Of a stretch of DNA of 64,000 bases, positions 16,300-25,481 are shown piece by piece (the first letter of the stretch is position 1; every line of letters begins with the position of its first letter). The DNA is from Curtobacterium sp. MMLR14_010. GTDB taxonomy: Bacteria > Actinomycetota > Actinomycetes > Actinomycetales > Microbacteriaceae. Both the position numbers and the translations under genes were made by a program. The notes under the pieces were generated by a model that was given only the letters and a program-made list of their open reading frames with translations, had not been told where the DNA came from and did not search any database. Where the stretch lies: assembly GCF_001865015.1 (NCBI RefSeq), contig NZ_MJGV01000046.1, forward strand, positions 346,342 to 410,341, written 5' to 3'.

Positions 16300-18471
16300 A
16301 TGGTCGACATCGCACCCCGCACGAAGCAGACCGGCAGCGCGCAGACCGGCAGCACGCAGACCGACAGCACGCAGACCGACAGTGCGCCGAACGACAGTGC
16401 GCAGCGCGCCACGAGCCCGAAGGCCGACGCGACCGGCGACCCGGCACGCGGGACCCCGGCGGCCGGCACCGACCGCGACGTCCGCATCGACGTCGACCTG
16501 CTCGCGGAGCACCTGCTCGGACGATGGGCCGAGGACCGCCGGATCTCCCGCCGGCTCGTGCTCGACCCCGCACTGCACAAGACCGAGGGACTCGGCACGA
16601 TCGAGCACCGACAGCGCGCGTTCGAGCAGCTGCAGATCCTGGTCGACGCCGGTGCGATCCAGCGTCCCTACCCGGTCGAGCTCGGCGGGCAGGACAACCA
16701 CGGCGGCAACCTCGCGGCGTTCGAGGAGCTGACGACGGCGGACCCGTCGCTGCAGATCAAGGCCGGCGTGCAGTGGGGGCTGTTCGGCTCGGCCGTGCAC
16801 CACCTCGGCACCGCCAGGAACCACGACGAGTTCCTGCCGGGCATCATCCGCTTCGACGTGCCCGGCTGCTTCGCGATGACCGAGACGGGTCACGGCTCGG
16901 ACGTACAGAGCATCGCCACGTCGGCGACGTACGACCCGGACACCGAGGAGTTCGTCGTCCACACGCCGTTCCGCGGCGCGTGGAAGGACTACATCGGCAA
17001 CGCCGCCCTGCACGGCAAGGCGGCGGTCGTGTTCGCCAAGCTCGTCACGCAGGGCGTCGACCACGGCGTGCACGCGTTCTACGTCCCGCTCCGCGACGAC
17101 GACGGGGAGTTCCTGCCCGGTGTCGGCGGCGAGGACGACGGCGTCAAGGGCGGCCTGAACGGCATCGACAACGGCCGGCTGCACTTCGACCACGTCCGCA
17201 TCCCCCGCACGAACCTGCTGAACCGCTACGGCGACGTCGCCGAGGACGGCACCTACAGCTCCCCGATCGACTCCCCCGGTCGCCGCTTCTTCACGATGCT
17301 CGGCACCCTGGTGCAGGGTCGCGTGTCGTTGGACGGTGCGGCCGTGGTGGCGCAGAAGATCGGGCTGCAGATCGCCCTGACCTACGCCATGGAGCGTCGG
17401 CAGTTCCCGACCGGCGGCGGCACCGAGGGCGTGCTGCTCGACTACGGCCGGCACCAGCGCCGGCTCATCCCCCGCCTGGCCACCGTGTTCGCGCAGTCCT
17501 TCGCGCACGAGCAGCTGCTCCGCACGTTCGACGACGTCTTCAGCGGCCGACTGGACACCCCGGAGCGCCGCGAGGACCTCGAGACCCAGGCCGCGGCGTT
17601 CAAGTCGCTCTCCACGTGGTCGGCGCTCGACACGCTGCAGGAGTGCCGCGAGGCCTGCGGCGGCGCGGGCTTCCTCGCCGAGAACCGGCTCACCAGCCTG
17701 CGCGCCGACCTCGACGTCTACGTGACGTTCGAGGGCGACAACACCGTGCTGCTGCAGCTCGTCGGCAAGCGCCTGCTCACGGACTTCCGGAAGAAGGCCC
17801 CGCGGGACGCGGCCTCGACGGCGAAGTTCGTCGCTGCGCAGGTCGGCGCGAAGCTCGCGGACGCCTCGGGCATCCGCCGCCTGGGCCAGACGGTCGCCGA
17901 CCGCGGGTCCCTCGCTGCGAGCGTCACGGACCTCCGCGACGCCGGCACCCAGCGGGCGCTGCTCGCCGGCCGCGTCGAGACGATGGTGGCCGAGATCGGC
18001 ATGCGGCTGAACACCGCGGGCAAGGACCGCGCCCGCGCGGCGCTGCTCCTGAACCGCTCGCAGCACGAGCTCATCGAGGCCGCCAGGGCGCACGCGGAGC
18101 TCATGCAGTGGGACGCCTTCACGGCCGCGATCGACGAGGTCCCCGAGGGCGACACCCGTCGCGTGCTCGTCTGGCTCCGCGACCTGTTCGCCCTCGGGCT
18201 GCTCGAGCAGCACCTGGACTGGTACCTCGTGCACGGGCGGCTCTCGGCGCAGCGTGCGCGCGCGGTGTCGGCGTCCATCGACCGCCTGGTCGCCCGGCTC
18301 CGCCCGCTCGTCCCGCAGCTGCTCGACACGTTCGGCTACGAGCCCGGACACGTCCGCGCCCCGATCGCCCTCGGCGAGGAGCGGGCACGGCAAGAGGAAG
18401 CTGCCGCGTGGTTCGCCGCGGAGCGCGCCGCGGGACGGCTGCCGGAGCAGGAGAAGAAGCCCCGCCCCTAG
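16300..18471 (+). CDS. Acyl-CoA oxidase/dehydrogenase
   Basis: FAD-dependent acyl-CoA oxidase of 723 residues, oxidising acyl-CoA to trans-2-enoyl-CoA in fatty-acid breakdown. The acyl-CoA dehydrogenase fold is visible: the flavin/substrate segment CFAMTETGHGSDVQSIAT, the middle-domain RIPRTNLLNRYGDV, and the C-terminal helical domains with ECREACGGAGFLAENR and VYVTFEGDNTVLLQ, the usual neighbourhood of the catalytic Glu and adenine-binding site in oxidases. The first 50 residues are a low-complexity tail of 5-residue units (QTGST/QTDSA). Start ATG 16300 has a perfect AGGAGG 9 bases upstream. The 3' end is four bases from csrA on the other strand. Confidence 0.92.
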   Translation: MVDIAPRTKQTGSAQTGSTQTDSTQTDSAPNDSAQRATSPKADATGDPARGTPAAGTDRDVRIDVDLLAEHLLGRWAEDRRISRRLVLDPALHKTEGLGTIEHRQRAFEQLQILVDAGAIQRPYPVELGGQDNHGGNLAAFEELTTADPSLQIKAGVQWGLFGSAVHHLGTARNHDEFLPGIIRFDVPGCFAMTETGHGSDVQSIATSATYDPDTEEFVVHTPFRGAWKDYIGNAALHGKAAVVFAKLVTQGVDHGVHAFYVPLRDDDGEFLPGVGGEDDGVKGGLNGIDNGRLHFDHVRIPRTNLLNRYGDVAEDGTYSSPIDSPGRRFFTMLGTLVQGRVSLDGAAVVAQKIGLQIALTYAMERRQFPTGGGTEGVLLDYGRHQRRLIPRLATVFAQSFAHEQLLRTFDDVFSGRLDTPERREDLETQAAAFKSLSTWSALDTLQECREACGGAGFLAENRLTSLRADLDVYVTFEGDNTVLLQLVGKRLLTDFRKKAPRDAASTAKFVAAQVGAKLADASGIRRLGQTVADRGSLAASVTDLRDAGTQRALLAGRVETMVAEIGMRLNTAGKDRARAALLLNRSQHELIEAARAHAELMQWDAFTAAIDEVPEGDTRRVLVWLRDLFALGLLEQHLDWYLVHGRLSAQRARAVSASIDRLVARLRPLVPQLLDTFGYEPGHVRAPIALGEERARQEEAAAWFAAERAAGRLPEQEKKPRP
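16327..16401 (+). repeat. Five 15-bp tandem units inside the acyl-CoA oxidase gene
   Basis: Five consecutive 15-bp units related to CAGACCGACAGCACG encode QTGSA, QTGST, QTDST, QTDSA and PNDSA. The unit length keeps the frame, so copy number can change without breaking the gene. Confidence 0.75.
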
Positions 18472-18475
18472 GGGC

Positions 18476-18751
18476 TCAGGCGCTCGGGTCGTCCGTGGGT
18501 GCGGGCGACCCGCTCGCCGGCGATCCGCCGAGCGCTGCACGCAGGCGCGCCTCGGCGTCGTCGGACGCTGCCCGGGTGGCCTCGACGTTGGCCTCAGCCA
18601 CGGCGCGGACCACTTCCTCGCGCTGGATCTTGACGCCACGTGGGGCATCGATGCCGATGCGGACGCCGTCGCCCCGGGAGTCGAGCACCGTGATGACGAT
18701 GTCGTCCCCGATGAGGATCCGCTCGCCGACCTTCCGCGTGAGTACCAGCAC
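18476..18751 (-). CDS. csrA: CsrA carbon storage / translational regulator
   Basis: RNA-binding regulator that represses translation by binding GGA motifs in leaders; in Gram-positive bacteria it typically acts on flagellin mRNA and is antagonised by FliW. The conserved core [18 protein letters not shown] and [18 protein letters not shown] are plainly visible. At 91 residues it is longer than the usual 60-75, with an Ala/Asp/Pro-rich acidic tail. The start is GTG 18751, with TAGGCT exactly 6 bases upstream, so it probably has its own leaderless promoter although it lies at the end of the flagellar run. No fliW gene is in the window. Confidence 0.95.
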   Translation of the reverse strand: MLVLTRKVGERILIGDDIVITVLDSRGDGVRIGIDAPRGVKIQREEVVRAVAEANVEATRAASDDAEARLRAALGGSPASGSPAPTDDPSA

Positions 18752-18757
18752 CCGCTC

Positions 18758-18763
18758 AGCCTA
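18758..18763 (-). promoter_or_regulatory. Leaderless -10 element of csrA (TAGGCT)
   Basis: TAGGCT precedes the csrA GTG by 6 bases, suggesting expression separate from the upstream flagellar genes. Confidence 0.5.
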
Positions 18764-18810
18764 ACCACGATGCCCGGTGTGGCTCGTCCGCGGCGCGGCG
18801 CGATCGGGGT

Positions 18811-19788
18811 TCAGCGCGGACGGACCGGCAGCCCGAGCTCGTGCACGCTGTCCGGCGTGGTGGTCTCCCGGGTGCCGACGGCGAGCACCCCGGCCACCGG
18901 CACGACCGCGGCGACGGCGTGCACCATGAGGAGCGAGTCCTCGTGCTTCCGCCCCGCGTCGACGACGACCCACACCTGGTCGGGCGCCAGGCCCTCGAGC
19001 GCCGCGTGGTCGTCCCACGCGACGGCACCGAGCAGCGCGTGGCCCGCGCGGACCCCGTCGGCCCGTGCGAGGATCCCGCCTCGGCGGTCGAGGGCGTCGG
19101 TCTCGCGGAGGTCGTGCCGCGCGGCGAACGCGGCGCGGGCGGCGTCGACGTCGGCGCTGCGTCCGACCAGCAGCACCAGGTCCCCGTCACCCGACAGGAC
19201 GGGCGGCACCGGGGGCCGCCCCGCGGCCAGCGCACGCCGTCCGCGACGGGTGGTGAGGTCGTGGACGGGGGCCGAGCCTCCAGTCGGTCCGGCCTGGAGG
19301 CTCGGCGCGAGCTCCAGGGGCGGGCGCGACCCCGAGACGGGGTCGGTGGGGAACGGGAGCGCCTCCGGCGCTGCAACGGGGACGGGGCCGGTCGCCAGGA
19401 CGGGGACCGGACCGGTCGGCGCTGCCGGGGCGATGCCGTCGGCGACGAAGCCGTCGAGCACGGACGCGAACACGTCGGCACGTGCCGACCGGGTACCGTC
19501 GCCGGTCGCGATGCGGGCCTCGGCCTCGTCGGCGTCGGCGAGGAGCGCGGCGATGCCGACCCGGGTGGCGGGTCCGTCGGCGATGGCGACGCGGACCGTC
19601 GGGACCTCGTCGGGGTCGAGCACCTCGACGGTGGCCTCGACGTGGGCGCGGCGGAAGAGCCCGCCGACACCGCCGCTGGTGACGCGCTCGGCGGCGATGA
19701 TGCGCGCTCCGGCGCCGAACTCGGCTCGGACGGCGTCGCGGACGTCGTCGAGCGTCGCGCCGCTACGCTGCAATCGGGTCGGCGGCAC
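18811..19788 (-). CDS. FlhF-like protein with degenerate GTPase domain
   Basis: Protein of about 325 residues occupying the flhF position directly after flhA. The first 60 residues (GATLDDVRDAVRAEFGAGARIIAAERV, then GGLFRRAHVEATVEV) resemble the FlhF N-terminal domain. The C-terminal half resembles an NG-type fold (DGDLVLLVGRSADVDAARAAFAA; DQVWVVVDAGRKHEDSLLMV) but has no GxxxxGK(S/T) P-loop, so GTP binding is doubtful. GTG 19788 overlaps the end of flhA by 26 bases and has GGGAG 6 bases upstream; TTG 19773 is another possible start. Likely a structural or localisation factor for the export apparatus; identity is inferred from position and the N-terminal domain. Confidence 0.65.
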   Translation of the reverse strand: MPPTRLQRSGATLDDVRDAVRAEFGAGARIIAAERVTSGGVGGLFRRAHVEATVEVLDPDEVPTVRVAIADGPATRVGIAALLADADEAEARIATGDGTRSARADVFASVLDGFVADGIAPAAPTGPVPVLATGPVPVAAPEALPFPTDPVSGSRPPLELAPSLQAGPTGGSAPVHDLTTRRGRRALAAGRPPVPPVLSGDGDLVLLVGRSADVDAARAAFAARHDLRETDALDRRGGILARADGVRAGHALLGAVAWDDHAALEGLAPDQVWVVVDAGRKHEDSLLMVHAVAAVVPVAGVLAVGTRETTTPDSVHELGLPVRPR

Positions 19789-21817
19789 GGACCACTCCCA
19801 CGGTCTCGATGGTGGAGCCCGCCGCCGTTGCCTCCTGGTAGGAGAGCACGGGGAGGCCGTCGGACTGGGCGGCCACCATGCGGTGCACGGCCGGGCGGAG
19901 CTGCGGGGCGCAGACCAGCACGGCGGACAGCCCCTGCTCCTCGACGCTCCGGACGGCGTCACGCACGGAGCCGAGGACCTGCTCGATGCGGTGGGCGTCG
20001 AGGACGATCTGCGTGCCCTGCTCGGACGGCCGGAGCCCCTCGAGCATGGCCTGCTCGAGCAGCGGGTCGATCATGATCACGCGGAGGACTCCCTGGTCGA
20101 GGTGCCGGGCCGGCAGAGCCGGACCGAGTGCGGCGCGGGCGGCCTCGACGAGTCCTTCGGGGTCGGTGGACACCTTCGCGCGGAGGGTCAGCGCCTCGCA
20201 GATCCGGCCGAGGTCGTTGATCGGCACGCGCTCGACGAGCAGCCCCTGCAGCACGCGCTGGAGCTCGGCCATCGAGAGCATGCCGGGGACGAGTTCCTCG
20301 ACGGCCGCGGGGTTGACCTGCTTGACGCCCTCGGCCAGGACCTTCACGTCCTCGCGGGTGAGCAGACGCGCGGCGTTGTCGCCGATGACGGCCTGCAGGT
20401 GGGTGACGAGCACGGACACGCGATCGATCACGGTCGCGCCGGTCATCTCCGCCGCGTGCCGGAGCTCGGCGGGGACCCACTTGCCGGCCAGGCCGAAGAC
20501 GGGCTCGACGGTGGCGTCGCCCGGCAGGCCGTCGAGCTGGTCCCCGAGGGCCAGGACGCTCCGCGCGGGGGCGGTGCCGCGACCGGCCTCGACGCCGGCG
20601 ATCCGGATGGCGTAGGTCGACGGCGGCAGCTCGATGCTGTCGCGGGTGCGGACTGGCGGCACGACGATGCCCATGTCCATCGCGATCTTGCGGCGGAGGG
20701 CCCGGACCCGGCCGAGCAGGTCGTCGGAGGCGCCGGAGACCATGTCGACCAGGTCGGGGGCGAGCTGGATCTCGAGGGCGTGCACGCGCATCTGCTCGAC
20801 GAGGTCCTCGGTCGTGTCGCCGGAGGGTGCAGCAGCGGCGAGTGCCTGCTGCTCGGCCGCGGTGGCCTCGGCCTTGGCGGTGTTCTGCCCGATCCGCCAG
20901 CTGGTGAAGACCAGCGTCGCGCCGACGAGCAGGAACGGCATGATCGGCATGCCCGGGATGAACCCCATCGCGATCGCGGCCACGCCGGCGATCATGAGCG
21001 CGTTCCTGGACTGCCCGAGCTGCTTCGTCGCCGAGGCGCCCATCTCGCTCTCGGCACCGGAGCGGGTGACGATCATGCCCGTCGAGACGGCCATCAGGAG
21101 CGCGGGGATCTGGGTGACCAGGCCGTCGCCGATCGTCAGGATGCCGTACTTCGACAGCGCGTCCGTGACCGAGAGGCCGTTCTGCAGCATGCCGATGGCG
21201 ATGCCACCGATGAGGTTGATGACGATGATGAGGATGCCGGCGATGGCGTCGCCCTTGACGAACTTCGACGCACCGTCCATCGCGCCGTAGAAGTCGGCCT
21301 CGGCGGACACCGACGCGCGGCGCTCCTTCGCCTCGGCGTCGGTGATGAGCCCGGCGTTCAGGTCGGCGTCGATGGCCATCTGCTTGCCGGGCATCGCGTC
21401 GAGGGTGAAGCGCGCCCCGACCTCGGCGACGCGCTCGGCGCCCTTCGTCACGACGACGAACTGGATGACGATGAGGATGAGGAAGATGACCGCGCCGATG
21501 ATGATCGACCCGGAGACGGCGACGTGGCCGAACGCCTGGATGACGTCGCCGGCGAAGCCCTCGCCGAGCACCAGGCGGGTCGACGCGACGTTGAGCCCGA
21601 GGCGGAACAGCGTCGCGACGAGCAGCAGCGACGGGAACACCGAGAAGTCGAGCGGCTTCTTCACGAACAGCGTCGTGAGGAGGATCACCAGCGCCAGCAG
21701 GATGTTGCAGATGATGAGGAAGTCCAGCAGGAACGACGGCACCGGCAGGATCAGCAGCAGGATGATGCCGACGATGAGCACCGGGACGGCGAGCTTCGGC
21801 AGGTCCTTGAGCTTCAT
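19763..21817 (-). CDS. flhA: Flagellar export gate protein FlhA
   Basis: Integral membrane component of the flagellar type III export gate, 684 residues, forming the nonameric ring that uses the proton-motive force and docks chaperone-substrate complexes. About eight transmembrane helices fill the first 320 residues, with the family signature region ARFTLDAMPGKQMAIDADLNAG, followed by the cytoplasmic domain (LRRKIAMDMGIVVPPVRTRD and beyond). The ATG overlaps the flhB stop by four bases (ATGA). The complete length and motifs indicate a functional gene. Confidence 0.97.
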   Translation of the reverse strand: MKLKDLPKLAVPVLIVGIILLLILPVPSFLLDFLIICNILLALVILLTTLFVKKPLDFSVFPSLLLVATLFRLGLNVASTRLVLGEGFAGDVIQAFGHVAVSGSIIIGAVIFLILIVIQFVVVTKGAERVAEVGARFTLDAMPGKQMAIDADLNAGLITDAEAKERRASVSAEADFYGAMDGASKFVKGDAIAGILIIVINLIGGIAIGMLQNGLSVTDALSKYGILTIGDGLVTQIPALLMAVSTGMIVTRSGAESEMGASATKQLGQSRNALMIAGVAAIAMGFIPGMPIMPFLLVGATLVFTSWRIGQNTAKAEATAAEQQALAAAAPSGDTTEDLVEQMRVHALEIQLAPDLVDMVSGASDDLLGRVRALRRKIAMDMGIVVPPVRTRDSIELPPSTYAIRIAGVEAGRGTAPARSVLALGDQLDGLPGDATVEPVFGLAGKWVPAELRHAAEMTGATVIDRVSVLVTHLQAVIGDNAARLLTREDVKVLAEGVKQVNPAAVEELVPGMLSMAELQRVLQGLLVERVPINDLGRICEALTLRAKVSTDPEGLVEAARAALGPALPARHLDQGVLRVIMIDPLLEQAMLEGLRPSEQGTQIVLDAHRIEQVLGSVRDAVRSVEEQGLSAVLVCAPQLRPAVHRMVAAQSDGLPVLSYQEATAAGSTIETVGVVRAADPIAA

Positions 21818-23025
21818 GCGGGGACTCCCTGGGTGGTGGACGCGGCGGGCGTCGGGTTCGTGGTGGGTCGAGGTGTGCGGAGCTTGCGGGGTCTGAGGTC
21901 CCCGGTGAGCGTCGCGGGGTCGAGCACGGTGGCGACCTCGTCGGGCGTGGTGGGCCGCGGCGGTGCGTGGGTGCCGGCCGCAGCGCCCCTGGCCTTGAGC
22001 GCCATCACGAAGGACAGCACCCGGGCGACGGGCGTGTAGAGGTCGACGGGCACCTCGTGGCCGAGCTCGCACGCGGCGTGCAGGGCACGGGTGAGCGGCA
22101 CGTCGCGGACGATCGGCACCCGCGTCTCCTCGGCGCGGGCGCGGATGACGTCGGCGACCGGTCCGGCCCCCTTCGCCACGACCCGCGGCGCGGACTTGCC
22201 CGGCTCGTACTTCAGGGCGACGGCGTAGTGCGTCGGGTTCGTCATCACGACGTCCGCGTCGCCGACGGCCTGGATCATCCGGTTGCGGCTCATCGCGAGC
22301 TGGCGGGAGCGCCGCTGGCCCTTGACCTGCGGGTCGCCCTCGGCGGACTTGTTCTCGTCCTTGACCTCGCGCTTGGACATCATGGTGCGCTTGCGGTTGC
22401 GGCGGATGACGACGAACACGTCGAGCGCGGCGAGCACCAGGCCCGCGGCGATCGCGGCGCGGAGGAGCGTCCCCGCACCCTCGCCGGCGGCGCTGAGCAC
22501 GGCCGCCAGTGGCAGCGACCCGCTCGTCATGAGCACGGGGACGAGTCCCTGCACGGCGAACCAGAGCACGAGCCCGACGACGGCCGTCTTCACGAGGGCC
22601 TTCACGCCGTTCCAGAGCGCCTGGGTGCCGAAGACCCGCTTGATGCCCTGCACGGGGTCGAAGTGCTCCGGCGTCGGGGCCAGGGAGCGGAAGTGCACGC
22701 CGCCCTGGGCGACGGCGGTCGCGGCCACGGCGACGAGCACGACGAGGAGCATCGGGCCGAGCGTCGCCGCCATCGAGCCCATCGCGTCCTCGAAGACGCC
22801 GCGCATGGTGCCGATCGACGGGTCGGCAATGACCGTGCGGACCGCGGCGAGCTGTTCCTGGCCGGCACCGGCGGCGCGGCCGATCGTCGCGGGGATCACC
22901 AGCGCCGCGGCGGCGATGCCGATCCACGCGCCGAGGTCCTGCGACCGGCCGAGCTGGCCCTTCTTGTGGACCTCCTTCATCCGCTTGGAGGTGGCCTTCT
23001 CGGACTTCTCACCGCTGTCGGACAT
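21814..23025 (-). CDS. flhB: Flagellar export switch protein FlhB
   Basis: Membrane export-gate protein of 403 residues controlling the switch from hook to filament substrates. The basic N-terminus GEKSEKATSKRMKEVHKKGQL, four transmembrane helices, and the autocleavage motif NPTH (Asn at about residue 263, within MTNPTHYAVALKY) are all present. The C-terminal tail after the cleavage domain is long and Pro/Thr-rich. It lies between fliR (3-base gap) and flhA (4-base overlap) in the export-gate order usual for bacteria. Confidence 0.97.
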   Translation of the reverse strand: MSDSGEKSEKATSKRMKEVHKKGQLGRSQDLGAWIGIAAAALVIPATIGRAAGAGQEQLAAVRTVIADPSIGTMRGVFEDAMGSMAATLGPMLLVVLVAVAATAVAQGGVHFRSLAPTPEHFDPVQGIKRVFGTQALWNGVKALVKTAVVGLVLWFAVQGLVPVLMTSGSLPLAAVLSAAGEGAGTLLRAAIAAGLVLAALDVFVVIRRNRKRTMMSKREVKDENKSAEGDPQVKGQRRSRQLAMSRNRMIQAVGDADVVMTNPTHYAVALKYEPGKSAPRVVAKGAGPVADVIRARAEETRVPIVRDVPLTRALHAACELGHEVPVDLYTPVARVLSFVMALKARGAAAGTHAPPRPTTPDEVATVLDPATLTGDLRPRKLRTPRPTTNPTPAASTTQGVPA

Positions 23026-23028
23026 GGG

Positions 23029-23805
23029 TCACCCCCTCCCGGTGATCGCCTGCACGGCGTCACCCGTCAGGCTGGACACGACGGACGGCAGCGCCATGAA
23101 GAGCGCCCCGGCGAAGATCACGGTCAGGCCGATCTTGATCGGGAAGCCCATCTGGAAGGCGTTGAGCGCGGGGGCGACACGGGTGAGCAGGCCGAGGCCG
23201 ACGTCGGCGAGGAACAGCACGACGACGAGCGGGCCGGCGATCTGCAGCGTCGCGAGGAACATCTGCGACAGCGCCGCGACGAGGAGCCCGGCGACGCCGC
23301 CGAACGCCATCGTGCCGACGTGGCCGGTGCCGTCGACCAGGGGCACCGCGTCGAACGAGCGGACGATGCCGGCGACGATGAGCTGGTACCCGCCGGAGGC
23401 GAAGAGCAGCGCGAGCGCCGCCATCTGGAACAGGCGCGTGAACTGCGCACCGTTCACCTGGGACTGCGGGTCGTACGCCTGCGCGAGCGTGAAGCCGCCG
23501 AACAGGTCGATGAGCGCACCGGCGGACTGCACGGCGGAGAACACCAGGTAGACGAGGAACCCGAGGACGAGTCCCACGCCGAGCTGCGTCACGAGCGCGA
23601 CGAGGAAGGGCCCGGTGTCGAGGGAGGTGTACCCGGCGGTGACACGCGGAGCGACCCCGACGGCGAGCCCGAGCGCCAGGATGAGCTTCGCCGTCGCGGG
23701 GAACGCCTTGTACGAGAACGGCGGCGCGACCATGAAGAACGCGATGAGCCGGACGCCGGCGAGCATGGTGCCCTCGAGCCCGTCGAGGTCGATCGCGAGC
23801 TCCAT
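23029..23805 (-). CDS. fliR: Flagellar export gate protein FliR
   Basis: Export-gate membrane protein of 258 residues that assembles with FliP and FliQ into the core secretion pore. About six hydrophobic helices and the typical segments RLIAFFMVAPPFSYKAFPATAKL and GGFTLAQAYDPQSQVNGAQFTRLFQ are visible. Its ATG overlaps the fliQ stop by one base (TGATG), consistent with translational coupling. Confidence 0.96.
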   Translation of the reverse strand: MELAIDLDGLEGTMLAGVRLIAFFMVAPPFSYKAFPATAKLILALGLAVGVAPRVTAGYTSLDTGPFLVALVTQLGVGLVLGFLVYLVFSAVQSAGALIDLFGGFTLAQAYDPQSQVNGAQFTRLFQMAALALLFASGGYQLIVAGIVRSFDAVPLVDGTGHVGTMAFGGVAGLLVAALSQMFLATLQIAGPLVVVLFLADVGLGLLTRVAPALNAFQMGFPIKIGLTVIFAGALFMALPSVVSSLTGDAVQAITGRG

Positions 23806-24080
23806 CAGGCGGCCCCGAGCAGCTTCGGGATCTGGTCGAACGCGAAGTGCGTGAAGCCGATCATCTCGGAGATCATCCAGTTGCCGCAGACGACCAGTGC
23901 GACGGCGACCGCGAGGGCCTTCGGCACGAACGACAGCGTCACCTCCTGGATCTGGGTGACGGACTGGAAGAGCGAGATCGCGAACCCGACGACGAGGGAC
24001 GTGATGAGCACGGGCGCCGCGAGCTTGCCGGCGACGACGAGTGCCTGGAGGACGAGGTCGATGACCGCCTGCTGGTCCAT
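23805..24080 (-). CDS. fliQ: Flagellar export gate protein FliQ
   Basis: Two-helix membrane protein of 91 residues in the FliPQR pore. Typical of FliQ are the two hydrophobic hairpins and SLFQSVTQIQEVTLSFVPK between them. The start is ATG 24080, overlapping the fliP stop by one base (TGATG); the longer open frame upstream lies within fliP. Confidence 0.96.
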   Translation of the reverse strand: MDQQAVIDLVLQALVVAGKLAAPVLITSLVVGFAISLFQSVTQIQEVTLSFVPKALAVAVALVVCGNWMISEMIGFTHFAFDQIPKLLGAA

Positions 24081-24901
24081 CAGTGCACCACCTGGTAGCT
24101 CTCGATGAGCGACTTGATGATGAGTCCCCACCCGTCGACGAGCACGAACAGCAGCACCTTGAACGGCAGCGAGATCATCACCGGCGGGAGCATCATCATG
24201 CCCATCGACATCAGCGCCGCGGAGACGACGAGGTCGATCACCAGGAACGGGATGAAGATGACGAACCCGATGATGAACGCGCTGCGGAGCTCGGAGATGA
24301 TGAACGCGGGGATGACGGTCGTCATCGGCACGTCGGCGAGCGTCTTCGGGTTGTCCAGCCCGGCGGCGCGGGTGATGAGCGCCACGTCCTCCTCGCGCGT
24401 CTGGTGCAGCATGAAGGTGCGGAGCGGCTTGGTGCCGATGTCGACGGCCTGCTGGAAGTCGAGGTGTCCGGCGAGGTAGGGCTGCAGGGCGTCGTCGTTG
24501 ATGTGCCCGATGACCGGGGCCATCACGAACAGCGACAGGAACAGGGCCAGGCCGGCGATGACCTGGTTCGGCGGGATCGACTGCAGGCCGAGCGCGTTCC
24601 TGGTCATGGCGAGGACGACGAAGATCTTCGTGAACGACGTCATCATGAGCATGAGCGCCGGGGCGACGCTGAGCAGGGTGATGCCGATCAGGGTCACGAC
24701 GGCGGACGAGGGCGCCCCGTCCGGGCCGTTCACGTTCACCGAGAAGCCGCCGCCGGTCGGGGCGGTGGGCGTCGCGGGGGCGGTCGGCTCGACGACGCCG
24801 GCCGCGTGGGCGCCGGTGGCGGTGAGCATCAGGAACCCGGCCACCACCGCCACGCCGAGGATCGCGAGCAGGACGAGCCTGGCACCGCGCGCCGCGGTCA
24901 C
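24080..24901 (-). CDS. fliP: Flagellar export gate protein FliP
   Basis: Core pore subunit of the flagellar export gate, 273 residues. The N-terminus has a signal-peptide-like helix (LVLLAILGVAVVAG) and an AHA-type cleavage region, as in most FliP. Family segments seen are MLMMTSFTKIFVVLAMTRNALGLQ, PPNQVIAGLALFLS and LPPVMISLPFKVLLFVLVDGW. The start is GTG 24901, overlapping the fliO stop by four bases (GTGA). Confidence 0.96.
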   Translation of the reverse strand: MTAARGARLVLLAILGVAVVAGFLMLTATGAHAAGVVEPTAPATPTAPTGGGFSVNVNGPDGAPSSAVVTLIGITLLSVAPALMLMMTSFTKIFVVLAMTRNALGLQSIPPNQVIAGLALFLSLFVMAPVIGHINDDALQPYLAGHLDFQQAVDIGTKPLRTFMLHQTREEDVALITRAAGLDNPKTLADVPMTTVIPAFIISELRSAFIIGFVIFIPFLVIDLVVSAALMSMGMMMLPPVMISLPFKVLLFVLVDGWGLIIKSLIESYQVVH

Positions 24902-25476
24902 CCGGCCCGCCGGGAGCGCAGCGCGGCGGCGGCCTGCCGCCAGGTGTCGGCGGACAGGAGCGAGCCCTGCAGCTGCGCGGACGTGGGGACGACGGTGCGC
25001 TGGGGGCGACGGTCGCGGTTGCGCGGACGCATCGGCAGCGGTTCTGCCGCCGGAGCGGACGGGAGGCTCGTGGCGGCCTGGTCCTGCAGCGCGAGTTCCT
25101 GACGGAACGCCTCCGCCGACGGGGTCGGTACGGGCGTCTGGGTCGGGGCCGCGACCGGGACCGCGCGCACGGGCAGCTGCACCGCTCCGGTCACGATGGT
25201 GAGCTCGGGCGCGGGCGCCTCGCCGCTCGTGAGCAGGCTCACGCCGTGCTCGGTGACGCCGAGGACGAGTCGCTCGCCCTCCACGTCGACGACGACCACG
25301 CTGGCCTTGCCGCCGATGCCGGTGCGGCCGACGACCTCGATCGCGGCGGACCGACGACCCCTGGCCTTCGCCCGGCCGAACTGCCCCTTCGCCGTGCGGC
25401 GGTGCAGCACCCACATGAGGGCGAGCACGACGCCGAGCGAGAGCGCGACGCGGAGGGTGATGACGAGGGTGTCCAC
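24898..25476 (-). CDS. fliO: Flagellar biosynthesis protein FliO
   Basis: Bitopic membrane protein of 192 residues that assists assembly of the FliP ring. One N-terminal transmembrane helix (about residues 5-24) is followed by a small beta-rich domain with the FliO pattern IEVVGRTGIGGKASVVVVDVEGERLVLGVTEHGVSLL, then a long, poorly conserved Arg/Pro-rich tail. It lies between fliN and fliP in the usual order. Confidence 0.9.
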   Translation of the reverse strand: MDTLVITLRVALSLGVVLALMWVLHRRTAKGQFGRAKARGRRSAAIEVVGRTGIGGKASVVVVDVEGERLVLGVTEHGVSLLTSGEAPAPELTIVTGAVQLPVRAVPVAAPTQTPVPTPSAEAFRQELALQDQAATSLPSAPAAEPLPMRPRNRDRRPQRTVVPTSAQLQGSLLSADTWRQAAAALRSRRAG

Positions 25477-25481
25477 GCGGG

